Positions 11,142 to 21,938 of a stretch of 64,000 bases of DNA are shown here, in pieces (position 1 is the stretch's first letter; each line of letters opens with the position of its first letter). A program made the position numbers and the translations under genes. Origin of the DNA: Fragilariopsis cylindrus CCMP1102 (Eukaryota; Bacillariophyta; Bacillariophyceae; Bacillariales; Bacillariaceae); assembly GCA_900095095.1 (NCBI GenBank), contig FMBT01000304.1, positions 186,001 through 250,000 on the forward strand, in the 5' to 3' direction. The notes below the pieces were generated by a model. It searched no databases and was not told the DNA's origin. It was given only the letters and a program-made list of their open reading frames with translations.

Positions 11142-13256
11142 ATGACACAAATGGCAACGGTAACGGCAACGGCAACGGAAATGCTGCTAACAAAGATCCC
11201 TGTAGACGAACACGGCAAAGATTTAATAACAACAGAATTGAATCAACTAAGTTTTAAAGATCGAAATGATTATCACGGTAAGTGATGATCCTCAGTAATT
11301 AAAGATACTACTGTATCCTCTCTATCGTATTGAACTTGTATTATTCATACATAGTATACTTACATATTCGTTGGGGCTTTAACGTTGATCATTTGTTTAT
11401 CACCATTCTCTTTTTGAAATCTCCTACCGCACCATAACACAATAACAAACACAACAGATGAAATACATGGCGTGAGATGTCTAGCAATTGATGAAACAGC
11501 TATTTTAATTGAACAATCAATCCATGAATTACAAATTGAAATTGATGATAAGATCCCAAACATTGGAAAGTATGCATACCTGCATAGCCAACTTACCGCA
11601 AAAAGACGTTCATTTGTTAATTCAAAAGAATTTAGACTGCGTTTTTTAAGATTTGAGTTATTTGATATAAAAAAGACTGCAATTCGAATGTTAAAATGGT
11701 TAGATTTAGCACTGAGCTTATTTGGTTCTATTGCATTGGAGAGACCGATTTGTATATCAACAAATTTTTCATCAGATGAACTAAGATTTTTCCGTAAAGG
11801 GTATATACAATTATTACCTGTTAGAGCATCAGGTACTGGCAGACGGATTATCTGTTTTATCCCATACGATGAAGATTGGTATGCGTTATCTTCTAAACAA
11901 GTTATACTTAAAATTATGATGTATATATTTTGGACTGTAGGAAACGATATTGATGCGCAACGTAAAGGAGTTGCTACAGTATTTTTGTTTGATCCATCCT
12001 TTCCGCAAATACCGCATCACAAGGGTGCAGGAGTAATATCTCCATCTGATCAATGGATGCTTTCTGTCCGAATGAGTGCTATTCATGTATGTACACCTGA
12101 TACACCCTTTTTTAGACTAACAAGAAGATTTATTGCAATGGCAATTGGACCACATAATCGTTTAAGATTGCGATTACATCTTGGTACATCCGTTGAATTC
12201 CATTATTCACTACAAGTCTATGGGATCCCGATAGAGTTAATTCCAATGACATACACTGGGAAAATAAAATTACTGTTCACAAGACAATGGCTAAGATTAC
12301 GTAGGATGATTGAAGATAAGGTAAAATTGCCTGCTAATGTTGTTGTTGAAGCTCCATATCTCAATGATGTTCTCTTTAAACAAGGTAATTCATTTCCAAA
12401 TCATCCTGGTAATAACATGTTACGGAATTTGGTTGAAGCTAAAGCGAAACAGCTTCTTGAAGTAAGGAATAATAAGCCATCTAAGAAAAAAGAATTCTTA
12501 CTAGAAATATTGGATGCAATTGAAACAGTACATCGTGGTCGTTTTCTCTACTGGCATAAGCGGGATGATATGACTGATTACTGGTGGGTATTACTTTACT
12601 CCAGTGATACAAATGACGAGCAAGTATTGTTAAGTAAAATTGAACCTTTATTTCGTAAAACGTACACAAAGATGCAACAACAACAACAACAACAACAAGG
12701 ACAAGGACAACAGCACAAATTGATGTATACAACACATAATATGATGCAGCAAAGATTAATACATCGAAGAATGCACACTGGTCCGAATAATAGCAACCGT
12801 AATGAGAGGACAAGAATTGAATCTATTATTAATGAAGGTTTGACTATTGCTGATCCACCTATCATGCCTACCATGCCTATCAGTACTACTTCTGCTACTA
12901 TAAATCAAACTGGTGGAACATTTCCATTCCATTCTCTTGATGGCAACAAACGAAACAACACCCATAGACGGGTTAGTCTTGAACACAACGACAACAGCAG
13001 CAGCAGCAGCAGCGGTGATGATAACAATGATATACCATCATCAGAATTTTTTGGTATGAAATTTATCCCTTCATTCCATTCTCTTGATGTCAACAAACGA
13101 AACAACATCCATAGTAGACGGATTAGTCTTGAACACAACGACAACAGCAGCAGCAGCAGCAGCAGCGGTGATGATAGCAATGGTTTACCATCATCGGAAT
13201 GTTTTGGTATGCAGTTTTTCCCATGCTCTGATTACAATGAAACAAATCCACATTAA
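11142..13256 (+). CDS. CRAL-TRIO-like / DUF6824-like protein, two exons (paralogue 1)
   Basis: Exon 1 is 11142-11277. A 180-nt GT-AG intron (11278-11457) follows, then exon 2 at 11458-13256, joined in phase 1 (YH-D-EIHGV), giving 644 aa. Residues about 100-135 (NSKEFRLRFLRFELF and a helical run ending LALSLFG) resemble the helical start of CRAL-TRIO lipid-binding proteins. Residues about 155-310 fit the following alpha/beta part and end near VYGIPIEL. Residues about 347-445 (NDVLFKQG, HPGN, HRGRFLYWH) resemble DUF6824, a domain common in diatoms. The tail has a Gln run and two copies of a roughly 48-residue Ser-rich repeat (FHSLD..NKRNN..SLEHNDN). The role is unknown; binding of a lipid-like ligand is inference. 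The same architecture and intron position recur at 37.8-39.6 kb. Confidence 0.8.
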
Positions 13257-13787
13257 TAATTATAACCACATACCACATCATACTATAATTTGATCTAGAA
13301 TAGCTACGTAAAAACATCACTATTATTTGACTTCGTTTTGTGTCTTGTCTTGTTTCGTTTGCTCGTTCTTCGCTCGTTCGTTGCTTTGTTCAAGTGCGAT
13401 TATTTCGCGTGACGGTCTGTACTGCATTGATATTATGTATCCCCTGATAATGAATAATAACCCCCTCCCCCCAAAGGAAACTTCAGTCGTGCAAAAAGAT
13501 GGTATCGAGCAAATCAAAAGATTGTTCTTTGTGCAATCTTCTTCGCAAAAAAGCACACTCAATCATCACATTCATCACATATCACATACCGTACTATTAC
13601 CGTACACAGTACATACAATTGTATCACAATAACGAGGACAACGACAACAAAACAACATCATCGATTATCCCACCATCAACGAAGGCAATTCAGCTAGCTA
13701 GCTACTACTACTGCTACTGCTACTACTACTACTACTACTACTAGATCCACGTTAAGTACTGTAGAAGGACATTATTAGATTTAAATT
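13257..13787. other. Intergenic region
   Basis: No gene is supported. It contains a CTA trinucleotide run (about 13707-13743) just before the next gene and several CGTT/CGTTC words. The DNA is otherwise unremarkable. Confidence 0.5.
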
Positions 13788-14003
13788 ATGAGTAGACAAT
13801 ATTCGAATACACAAGGCCAACAAGATCAACCACCGATTAATTGGTCAAGAAAGTTTAAGGGTGCAGTTACAGGATTTGCTGGTGGATCTATGATTGGTGG
13901 CGTCGGAAGTGTATTACATTCTAGAAGAATTACACCCCAAACATTACCAGCTGCAATGTTTTTAGGTACTGTTCTAGCTGTTGGTTATGCTATCCGTTCA
14001 TAA
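13788..14003 (+). CDS. Small Romo1/Mgr2-like membrane protein
   Basis: 71 codons, complete, no intron. After a polar 20-residue start, the protein has a Gly-rich first membrane segment (FKGAVTGFAGGSMIGGVGSV), a short basic loop (HSRR) and a second segment ending FLGTVLAVGYAIRS. Spaced glycines in helix 1, a basic loop and a closing 'GT-hydrophobic-G-x-IR' are the layout of Romo1/Mgr2 proteins of the mitochondrial inner membrane. Those are associated with protein import (TIM23 complex) and reactive-oxygen signalling. Family length (about 70-110 aa) also fits. The loop is shorter than in animal Romo1 and the cysteines are missing, so this is a tentative match. Another small two-helix mitochondrial protein is possible. 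Confidence 0.55.
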   Translation: MSRQYSNTQGQQDQPPINWSRKFKGAVTGFAGGSMIGGVGSVLHSRRITPQTLPAAMFLGTVLAVGYAIRS

Positions 14004-14822
14004 GAATAAAATAAACTAATATAAAAATAGTAATGATAGTAGATTGAAATTGAATGCATGGTAACCCTTAACGAAATTGAATAGAATGACGGATTGGAGT
14101 AAAAATTAATCGATCGATGTATTTACCGGATCGGGTCGAGGAAAATGTTAAGGAGGACAAGTAATAACTATTAGTAAAAAAATAATTGGGATATATAAAA
14201 TAATAATAATTTGGATATAGTACTGTACGTGTACGAGAATCAATCCAAATCATTTATTTATTTGATCAGTTCTATTGTATCCCCCCCCCCCCCCCCGCGC
14301 GCCTCATTTAAACAAACTATATGATAAACGTTTTTACTTGGCGTGGTATGATTTCTTGATACAAACTAGAATGAATGATGCGATGCGATGCGAGTCAGTC
14401 CACCTACTGCACCAATCAGTCTGGTCTGCTTTTCGTTGTAGCACTCTACTATTGTTTACTCCAACAAACCAGACGATATGCATCTCTCTATCTCTTTATG
14501 ATCTATTATATTTATTCGCGTGTCCATCTAGCCGTCTCCCCCGTTATCCAGATCTGAAAGAGTGTACGACTTTACATTGAAATGAGATCCGTTGGCGCCC
14601 AGAACGGTCATCGCGCGAGTGTAACGCCCAAGGCTGGTCCAGAATGTACTGTTCTTTATTATATTTTGCGCGCCTCTTACAAACAAATCTTCGTCACGAA
14701 CCAAAAAAAAACACAACATCACATCTTTTGACAATAATTTCGCACTACTATCACACACACACCTTTCCGTACAGTACTTGTACCATCCCGATAAGAAAAA
14801 GACTTACAACAAGTGAGCGACA
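14004..14822. other. Intergenic region with a 16-base C run
   Basis: No gene is supported. A homopolymer of 16 C lies at 14281-14296. A short CGATG run lies near 14377-14390. The final 100 bases, including an AC-rich stretch, form the leader of the next gene. Confidence 0.55.
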
Positions 14823-15962
14823 ATGGAATCTAATACGACTCAACAAGTCAAGCGGCAGAAGGTTGAGCAGCTGGAAGATAGTAACGACTGCCGTCCCTCC
14901 CTACCATCTGGTAGAGATATATCGGTGGCTTTAAGTCAAATCGAAATAACAGAAACTTATCCCAACGATAAAACAATCAAAGCCATAGACAATCTTTTGA
15001 CGTGGTTAGATTCTCACGATGACAATGAAGTTCGTCGAGTTATTAAAGAATTCATAGACATTGGCGGAATTCTCCGTCTATTGATGTTCATCGAGAAACA
15101 TATTGGCAAGCAGACGGAATTGGTGAGATTTTCTTCTGACTTTCTTTCTACGATTCTTGATCCTGGTAATAATGATCAATATCGTGACTTGAATATCCAA
15201 GCTGCAAAGATCTTTATTGAACGTAGAGGTGTACAGATTATGATCGTTGCTAATGAAAAATACGTCAACAATGATGATATAACTTCTTTCAGTGTGTTAG
15301 TTTGTATCTGGAAAGTATTGAGTAACACATGTTACCATAAAAACTCGGTAGATATTATAGGCAAGGATCAAATTATATCTATAGTTTCTTCTGGTTCCTA
15401 CACTATTAACGCACCCCACCTTACTGTTGGGTACGACATAAGTATTTTACAGAAATGTGTATTGAAGGCAATGGGAAATTTGATAGCGAATTATTCTGAC
15501 GACAATAATGATACTACAATTCAATTGGATGACTTAAGAGGGCCCTTCCGAGAGAAGAAGATCTTTCAACAATGTATACGTGCCCTGAGAAATGATAACG
15601 CCACTACTGCTAGTAATAACAGCAATAACTCATGGAAGAACGACGTTGATCTTTGGTCCCACACTTCACGCTTCTTCTACCACTGTTGGGCAAGAAATAA
15701 TAATTTTCTGTCAAGGAAAGTTGATTTTAAACTTATTATACCATTTTTAATTCATTACATAAAAAAAGACCCAAGCGATGCTCGTGAATGGTATGCATTC
15801 GATCTTCTTCATGCAGCAAGCGATGTTATCGGGAAGGACACGATGATGAAAAATAGCAGAGGTCTTCTTACAGTATTGGGTGCTATCGCTGATTGTGATA
15901 ATGATGACAAAGATGCAAACGATGCAGCATATGAATTGTTGGAATATCTCTTCAAACGATAA
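14823..15962 (+). CDS. ARM-like helical repeat protein
   Basis: 379 codons, complete, no intron needed. A basic patch near the N-terminus (VKRQKVEQ) could be a nuclear signal. The rest is almost wholly helical with hydrophobic pairs typical of ARM/HEAT-type solenoids, for example VIKEFIDIGGILRLLMFIEK (residues about 73-92), the pair around GVQIMIVANEKY, and LLTVLGAIADC near the end. Diatoms carry expanded families with this arrangement, with a GG-hydrophobic turn opening each helical pair. They are presumed protein-interaction scaffolds. The specific partner is unknown. The start at 14823 (CAATGG) has a usable context and follows a stop-rich leader. Confidence 0.65.
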   Translation: MESNTTQQVKRQKVEQLEDSNDCRPSLPSGRDISVALSQIEITETYPNDKTIKAIDNLLTWLDSHDDNEVRRVIKEFIDIGGILRLLMFIEKHIGKQTELVRFSSDFLSTILDPGNNDQYRDLNIQAAKIFIERRGVQIMIVANEKYVNNDDITSFSVLVCIWKVLSNTCYHKNSVDIIGKDQIISIVSSGSYTINAPHLTVGYDISILQKCVLKAMGNLIANYSDDNNDTTIQLDDLRGPFREKKIFQQCIRALRNDNATTASNNSNNSWKNDVDLWSHTSRFFYHCWARNNNFLSRKVDFKLIIPFLIHYIKKDPSDAREWYAFDLLHAASDVIGKDTMMKNSRGLLTVLGAIADCDNDDKDANDAAYELLEYLFKR

Positions 15963-16332
15963 GGTCCTAACTATATAATCAATATACGACAAGGTTTACG
16001 ACGATACGATGTGCTAGCATCTAGTATGGTTAGAAAAGAATGGTTTGAAAATAATAGGATACGTTTACAAATTGTATCTTATTATTTTTACACATTTATA
16101 TTTTTTAATAATAGTGTACAATGGATTGGGGGTACAGTGTTACTGTAGACGACATGAGGCGAGGGTGACAGATCATGATCCTCCGTTTTTTCATGCATTC
16201 ATTTCTAAAATTAGTAGTACGATCGAGTGAGTCGATTCATTCGAGTTGAGTCGTCACACGCACTTCCGTAGACAACATGTTAAATTGTTTTACTATTTAT
16301 TATATTTTTATTATTATTATTATTGTTATGCT
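15963..16332. other. Convergent intergenic spacer
   Basis: AT-rich spacer between two genes facing each other. It ends in an ATT trinucleotide run (about 16306-16323). It presumably holds both polyadenylation sites. No gene is seen. Confidence 0.5.
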
Positions 16333-18072
16333 TTATGCTTTATCTAATTTATTCCATGACAAACCATAATTATCATCAATAGCACATTCTAAATTTCTAC
16401 AATATGATTTCCCTTTTCGAGCAAATTTTTTAGGTAATCGATTACATAAAAATGATACAATCGATGGTGAAAATGGAATTGCAAAAAAAATACGTGGTAT
16501 ATATGGTATACGTAATGTCCAACCAAACCAATATAATAAGACATCAATATTAGCAGAGGCTGTTAATCGTGTTTCATACCCTCTGGCAAATAATTTGTCA
16601 ATGTGTGGTGATACTTTAGCAATTCGATCATATTTTAAGAGTAGTGGAATATGTGGACGTAACAATACTAAATGTGGACCAATAACATCTAATTTGGAGA
16701 TATAATATTCTAAATATGGTAATAATTGATCCGCTAACGAGTATGCTGATTTTGTAGTGGATTCGTCACAACAATTTACAACATCACTAGTACCATCACC
16801 TTTTTGTTTATTTTGTTGTTTATTTTGTTCTAAATCATTTAGATCATCACAATTTGCAAAAAGTAGTAAAGCATCGACATGTTTTAATAATAGTCCAGTA
16901 TAGGGTGCTAAGGCATCAATATTATTTAAGATCCATTCTAAATGTGGTTCAATATCATCAAATCGTTCTAATATTTCATCTAAATATGGTTCAATCGATG
17001 CTAAATGTTGATTATTATTGAGGACACGTTCTAATATTGGTGAGATATGTATTTCTAATTTATCTAATCGTGATACAATCGATGGTAAATGTGCTACTAA
17101 TGTAGAGGATTGTGGATCAATGACAATTTGTTGTATTTGTGTGGGTGATTTAATTAATGTAGTTGCTATACGTAATCCAGCTTGTATTTCATGAATTGCA
17201 TATTCACCAACATTATTCCATTTTTGATTATTTTTACCTATCTTTTTTTGAACACGATTAATTTTACGTAATAAGACATTCGACGATGCCTTGAATGTTC
17301 CAATTAATTTTGATGCTACATTCATGGGTGATAATTCTTTTAATATCAGTATACTTAAATTATTGTCATCGTCTTCATCAGCATTACTATTACAACAACA
17401 TTGAATTTGTCGTTCTAATGTCATTAATTCATCTTGTTGTCGTACAATGGATTGACGTAATTTTGCAGCATGGGATATCATGACATCACGTTGACTTGTG
17501 ACAGTACGTGTTCCTGATGTTTGTACAGTTTGTGTTCCTGATGTTTGTGTAGCCACTTGCTGAGTAGCAGAATTGACAGATGCATTTTTAGTAGGACGCC
17601 ATACACCCATTGTTGCACTTCCTGTGGATGAAGGTGGAGAAGGCGGTTGTGTTGTCGGTGGTGTTGTTTTTGTCGGTGATGGTGAAATATCATCTGCTGT
17701 CTTCTGGTCATCATTATTGTCGATGATTTTTAAAGCATTTCTTTGTATTATATTATTTGTGCTACTTCTACTTCTACTACTACTACTAGTAGAATAATGA
17801 TAACAGGAATAATGACGTGTTGTTGGTTGCAGCAAAGGTAATAGTCCTTGAACTGCTGGATACGACGATGACGACAACGACGCTGAAAACAATAATAGTA
17901 CGATGAAACAGCAATAGAGAAGTGATTTCGATGACATTGACAAAGACGATGACGATGACGGCACCATTGATGGTAGTGAATCCATCATCATTGCTGTCGT
18001 TCTTTTTCTTCGTTGTTGTTGATGTTGTCTGTTGTGATTATTATTATGATTATTATTATTTGAAACCGCCAT
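16333..18072 (-). CDS. Large N-terminally anchored hypothetical protein
   Basis: 579 codons. Residues 1-45 are Asn/Gln/Arg/Ser-rich. Residues about 50-70 form a hydrophobic segment (LLYCCFIVLLLFSASL), followed by a Ser/Thr-rich region. If translation starts at Met46 (17937) this segment becomes an N-terminal signal peptide, as needed for ER or diatom plastid import; with the first Met it would be a signal anchor. From about residue 200 there is a coiled-coil-like segment (RQQDELMTLERQIQ). Then comes a long series of degenerate helical repeats of the form 'LPxxLxxLDxxxxHLxxIL' (residues about 320-490). Two more hydrophobic stretches (WFGWTLRIPYIPRIFFAIPF) lie near the C-terminus. I do not recognise a named family. 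A membrane-bound organelle protein is a reasonable inference. Confidence 0.6.
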   Translation of the reverse strand: MAVSNNNNHNNNHNRQHQQQRRKRTTAMMMDSLPSMVPSSSSSLSMSSKSLLYCCFIVLLLFSASLSSSSYPAVQGLLPLLQPTTRHYSCYHYSTSSSSRSRSSTNNIIQRNALKIIDNNDDQKTADDISPSPTKTTPPTTQPPSPPSSTGSATMGVWRPTKNASVNSATQQVATQTSGTQTVQTSGTRTVTSQRDVMISHAAKLRQSIVRQQDELMTLERQIQCCCNSNADEDDDNNLSILILKELSPMNVASKLIGTFKASSNVLLRKINRVQKKIGKNNQKWNNVGEYAIHEIQAGLRIATTLIKSPTQIQQIVIDPQSSTLVAHLPSIVSRLDKLEIHISPILERVLNNNQHLASIEPYLDEILERFDDIEPHLEWILNNIDALAPYTGLLLKHVDALLLFANCDDLNDLEQNKQQNKQKGDGTSDVVNCCDESTTKSAYSLADQLLPYLEYYISKLDVIGPHLVLLRPHIPLLLKYDRIAKVSPHIDKLFARGYETRLTASANIDVLLYWFGWTLRIPYIPRIFFAIPFSPSIVSFLCNRLPKKFARKGKSYCRNLECAIDDNYGLSWNKLDKA

Positions 18073-18118
18073 TCCTGTACTGTACTGTCACGTTCTGTAC
18101 TGCACAGTATTCAAAAGT

Positions 18119-18153
<35 letters not shown>

Positions 18154-19030
18154 CTGATATACAAGATATGCGCGACTTTCTACAGTAGTTCCTTGAAGTG
18201 AAGAAACCGAAACCCCTCTCCCTCTCAAGTTGTTTTCTGAAAGTGAAGAAACCGAAACCCCTCTCTTTTCTCCTACTCTGTTAGCTTTCTTCTCTGCCTG
18301 CCACTACTTTTCTCCTGTTTTTGCTAGTTACGATCGATCGTTTTATCTATCTGTTTGTCGTTGTGCTTTGCTTTGCTTTGCTTTGCTTTACGAGGTGGAC
18401 TGTGTTGTGTATGGACTGTTTGTTGCATGGATTATCTCTGATGATGTGATTTTTAGTTCTTTTATTTTAAATGTTTGTTTGTTTTTGCTGTATGTGATAA
18501 ATACCGTTGTTGCTTTCGATGTGAAATAATTACGCCGTACTACTAACGTTAGTACATCACCACGTCGATCATTATTATTGTTTATAATTTCTTCTTCTTC
18601 GTGCGTCTTCTTCGTTTGTTCTTTTTTTGATTTCAACGTGCGGTACATTATTTGGATCTTCGACACTTTATTCATTCATTCTTTTTGATTGGAGATTGAA
18701 TCGTGCATAAACGTGACGTGTGCGGTGCGTGCGTACAGTAGGAAGAAATAAGAAGAAAGAAATCTTTCATATCACAAAATGTGTATTTTTAAGTCAGTCG
18801 CGTTCTTGAACCCACAGCAATTCGTTTGTTCATTGTTGTTCGTTGTTGTTCATTGTCCCGACTCGTTGGGGTTGAATGGTATCTTCTTTACCGTCTCATG
18901 AAAGAAGTATTCAGGATTCAGGCGTAGGTATACAATACACGTACCGGGTAGTCCTACCCATACATCGTACCAGGTATATCGTATCCGAAACACCTATACA
19001 CCAGTCAGCAACCTATTCAACAAACCAGTC
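18073..19030. other. Divergent intergenic region
   Basis: It lies between a minus-strand and a plus-strand gene, so it likely holds both promoters. It contains a GATT tetramer run (about 18120-18153), a 25-bp direct repeat (AAGTGAAGAAACCGAAACCC at about 18198 and 18240) and a CTTTG pentamer run (about 18366-18389). No gene is supported. Confidence 0.55.
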
Positions 19031-19612
19031 ATGATGAGCAAGTATATCAAGTTGTTGCGTTTCCTGCCTCTCTCGGGAATTATTTCCTGTTACTCTGCAA
19101 TTGCTGCACTTGTCATTGTCGGTTTCAATCACGGCACTTCACAGTACGAAGGCCCCGCAAAGTTTACAAGCGACTATACTCCAACATTATTTGTCACGGG
19201 TGCCGTCTTGTCTCTGCTCTTTTCCGTCCTCTGGATCCAAAGTTTTACAGTCTTATCCGAATTCCTCCGGGGCAGGAAAGAATACAAAGCTAAAAAGCTG
19301 GATACTGCACCATCATCACTAGATGACTTGAAATATGGCAAGATCCCCAATAGAGCCATTCTCTGCGCCGACCGATGTGCTGGAAATCTACTCGAGCAAC
19401 TAATTCCGTTCTTTGTGAGCATGTATGCATACGCTACCTTTGTAGACGCTGGAGGAGCAGCTCGCATTGGATGGGCTTGGTTCTTCTTTCGATCCTATTA
19501 TTCGTTTGTCTGGAAGCAAGGAATACCATTGCTACTTGCGTCAACAGTACCGGCATATACTTGCGTATGGTATATGATGGGAGTTACTATTTATTCAGCA
19601 GCGACAGCATAG
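19031..19612 (+). CDS. MAPEG-like four-helix membrane protein
   Basis: 193 codons, complete. The layout is that of MAPEG-type proteins (membrane-associated eicosanoid/glutathione metabolism). An N-terminal helix (LSGIISCYSAIAALVIVGF) is followed by a second (TLFVTGAVLSLLFSVLWIQ), a basic loop, the signature-like ADRCAGNLLEQLIPFF, then helices around YAYATFVDAGG, a GWAWFFFRSYY segment and a final helix. The Arg..Gly-Asn-x-x-Glu-Gln element at the start of helix 3 corresponds to the glutathione-contact region of the family. A role in glutathione-dependent lipid or xenobiotic metabolism in the ER is therefore plausible. The exact reaction cannot be inferred. Two ATGs open the frame (19031, 19034). 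Confidence 0.6.
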   Translation: MMSKYIKLLRFLPLSGIISCYSAIAALVIVGFNHGTSQYEGPAKFTSDYTPTLFVTGAVLSLLFSVLWIQSFTVLSEFLRGRKEYKAKKLDTAPSSLDDLKYGKIPNRAILCADRCAGNLLEQLIPFFVSMYAYATFVDAGGAARIGWAWFFFRSYYSFVWKQGIPLLLASTVPAYTCVWYMMGVTIYSAATA

Positions 19613-20540
19613 GAGGACACAATTTTAATTTCTTACCTCACTAAGTATATTGATATTGGTCTTTCAGATTCTACTGTAATAGTCTGACCGATGGCATTGT
19701 TGATTTCATTGTTGATTTGATGATTATTTTGGGGGGTTCGACTGTTGGATTTGTTTTTCAACCATGTAGTCTAAATCTTAGCACTAACTTACCGTAGTAT
19801 TAGAAGTACAAGTACAGTACCACACAAAATATGCATTTCAAAATCTGATCAATTTTGACCGTACAGTCTACTCGCGTAGTACCACTTGCATTATTTTGAA
19901 TTTTCGCGCCGGGGGATCTATCGAAACCATTGAATAAATCTCCGCGTGGAACTAGTCATTAATATAAAAACTAAATCATGCCCAAATGTTACTAGTATTT
20001 GTTAGTGTAGTATAATATCAACTTTAGCATCAAGTATATACACCTTAAAAATCATATTTTTGGAAAATTAAACTATGAAGTTTACAATTGATCTATTAGA
20101 TGGAGAATTATTATATTTTTTGTCTCCTAAGCCTACTGGTATCTCACAATGTAGGCTCACACATGGCACACATTTAAGGGATTTAAAATAAATGTATGTG
20201 TACACACAACAAAATATCTCATTTGAAAGTGTTGCAGAGGACAACATCTTCTGGGTTGGGTGCACTAGCATCCGCATAGTATACTAGAATATTGTAGTTG
20301 CCTCCTACCACTTTTTTGTTCCCTTGGTTGTTGAATAAATTACAATCTGCTGTTGTGGAAGGCACACAAACAAAATGATTTTTGATCAAAATGAACAACA
20401 CAATATCTTCTGTGAAAGGGTTGCAGAGGACAACACCTGCTGGGCTGGGTGTACTAGCATCCATTTTATCTATATCTACAAGAACCTCATAATGCATAGG
20501 TTTCTATGGAGGTTATTTTTATGAAGCTGTAAGGCAGCAT
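19613..20540. other. Intergenic DNA with two reverse-oriented copies of a short tandem repeat
   Basis: No gene is seen. Two related units of about 190 bp (around 20220-20290 and 20400-20470) carry words such as GTTGCAGAGGACAACA and GGGTGCACTAGCATC. Read on the minus strand they match the tandem repeat on the other side of the transposon nest (about 28420-28900). A block near 20120-20175 is likewise the reverse of 28203-28252. Confidence 0.6.
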
Positions 20541-20544
20541 TAAC

Positions 20545-21513
20545 GGCGCGTTCCGGCTGAAGGTGGGTTCATTTTTCGCCCTGTGTGACAATCTGCGGAC
20601 AGACGAGTTTTTACAACATGCGCTATGCAGTAAAGTACCATCAATCGGGGGGATTTTTAACTGTATGGTAACTCCTCAAACCTTCTCCAGTACCTATCCA
20701 TAGGCATTCTACACATTCCAAATTGTGCCCAGGTCTAGATAGTGTAGTCAATGACCTGGTACTTATCCAAGGAGAATTTCCCCCATATGGGCCTCGTCCT
20801 GATATTATTTATCGCGTCGCGGGATTAAGATACCACGCACCTACGCAGTGAAAGTAGGAATTTTCCTTATTAACACATTGACAATAGGTATGTATTGAAT
20901 CGGACCTCCATGGATATCGATCTATTTAACATACGCTTATAAGAGGAAATATAGATATTTGTACTCATAACAAGGACGAAGAGGTGCCGTTTAATTTGGT
21001 TGAATTTTGACTACTTAATCTCTCCTGTAACAAGAGGCACATGATTTTCGTATTTTCGAAAAAACAGGTCCTACATACCTGGTGATAATGGGTAACAATA
21101 AAAATTATCGCATTGACTAATATAACAGTAATAGAGACATCTGTATTAGCACTTTATCTATTGGTCCATTATTAAATTTTTAATCTTCCTCTCTTATGCA
21201 CCTCTTCCTGGCAATTCGAAATTTGCCTGCCAGTCATATACGACCCTATAGAATTTTCCCCAGATGACCAAATTCAACCGAAATTTTTCTCCCTTGTTAA
21301 GAGTAGAGATATCTATATTTCGTCTCCTAATCTTTTGTTATATAGAGCAATATCGGTGGAGGTTCGATTCAATACATTCCCATTTTCATGTTGATGTGAT
21401 AATTTTCCATTTCAACTCTTGATAATTTAAAAGAATTGTCATGTCGCGAGCCTATTGCGCATTAAAAAAATTGAGTCCCGTTGTCCCAAAAAATGCAGGG
21501 TTGAGCTGGAACA
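20545..21513. mobile_element. Non-autonomous fold-back element, copy 1 (outermost layer of the nest)
   Basis: It starts GGCGCGTTCCGGCTGAAG at 20545, preceded by TAAC (20541-20544). Its last four bases (CGCC) now lie at 28014-28017, followed by a second TAAC (28018-28021), because the larger element at 21514-28013 inserted just before its right terminus. The interior is a long imperfect palindrome. The arm around 20880-21010 (containing GGACCTCCATGGATATCGAT) pairs with the arm around 21240-21400. It has no coding capacity and is homologous to copy 2 (22466-23460) along most of its length, with clear divergence. Confidence 0.85.
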
Positions 21514-21585
21514 GGCGCGTTCCCGCTCGATGTGGTATTTTTGGAGACACTCGCGACTGAATTTTTTTTTTCCGCGTGGAGGTAT

Positions 21586-21731
21586 TTTTTGTTTGCTTTC
21601 TAGAGAATTTTGTTTTGTTGTCGTGTCGTTCTTGACAATAACGACGAAGTAACATAGTACCTGTGTTCGATGATGTACTTGTCAAGAACGACACAACACG
21701 ATACAAAATTCTCAAGAAAGCAAACAAAATT
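21586..21731. repeat. Inverted repeat in the transposon leader
   Basis: The stretch with TTTGTTTGCTTTC and GTGTCGTTCTTGACAA (21586-21640) is repeated in reverse as TTGTCAAGAACGACAC and GAAAGCAAACAAA (21677-21731). It forms a hairpin upstream of the transposase gene. It could serve as a subterminal binding site or simply be a fold-back duplication. Confidence 0.7.
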
Positions 21732-21938
21732 CTCAAGAAAGCAATCAAACAATCAACCAACCAACCAACCACATACAAGGTAGGGGTAGCATAAGAGACT
21801 AGCCATTTCGAACTGGCTCTAATTACACTAGACATCACATACAAGTTGACGGACGCATCCTCGGAGTGACGCATCGGAGACACCGTCGAGAGGTGCAAGA
21901 TACAAGCGAAACGCGTTCTTCTCTTAATCTAATACAAG

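Noticed and set aside
12930-13200. Separate small genes suggested by minus-strand Leu-rich frames
   Set aside because: They are antisense to the Ser-rich tail of the CRAL-TRIO-like gene.
21452-21898. Minus-strand open frame of 148 codons across the transposon's left end
   Set aside because: It spans the junction of two elements and the terminal repeat, has no domain, and runs against the transposase gene.
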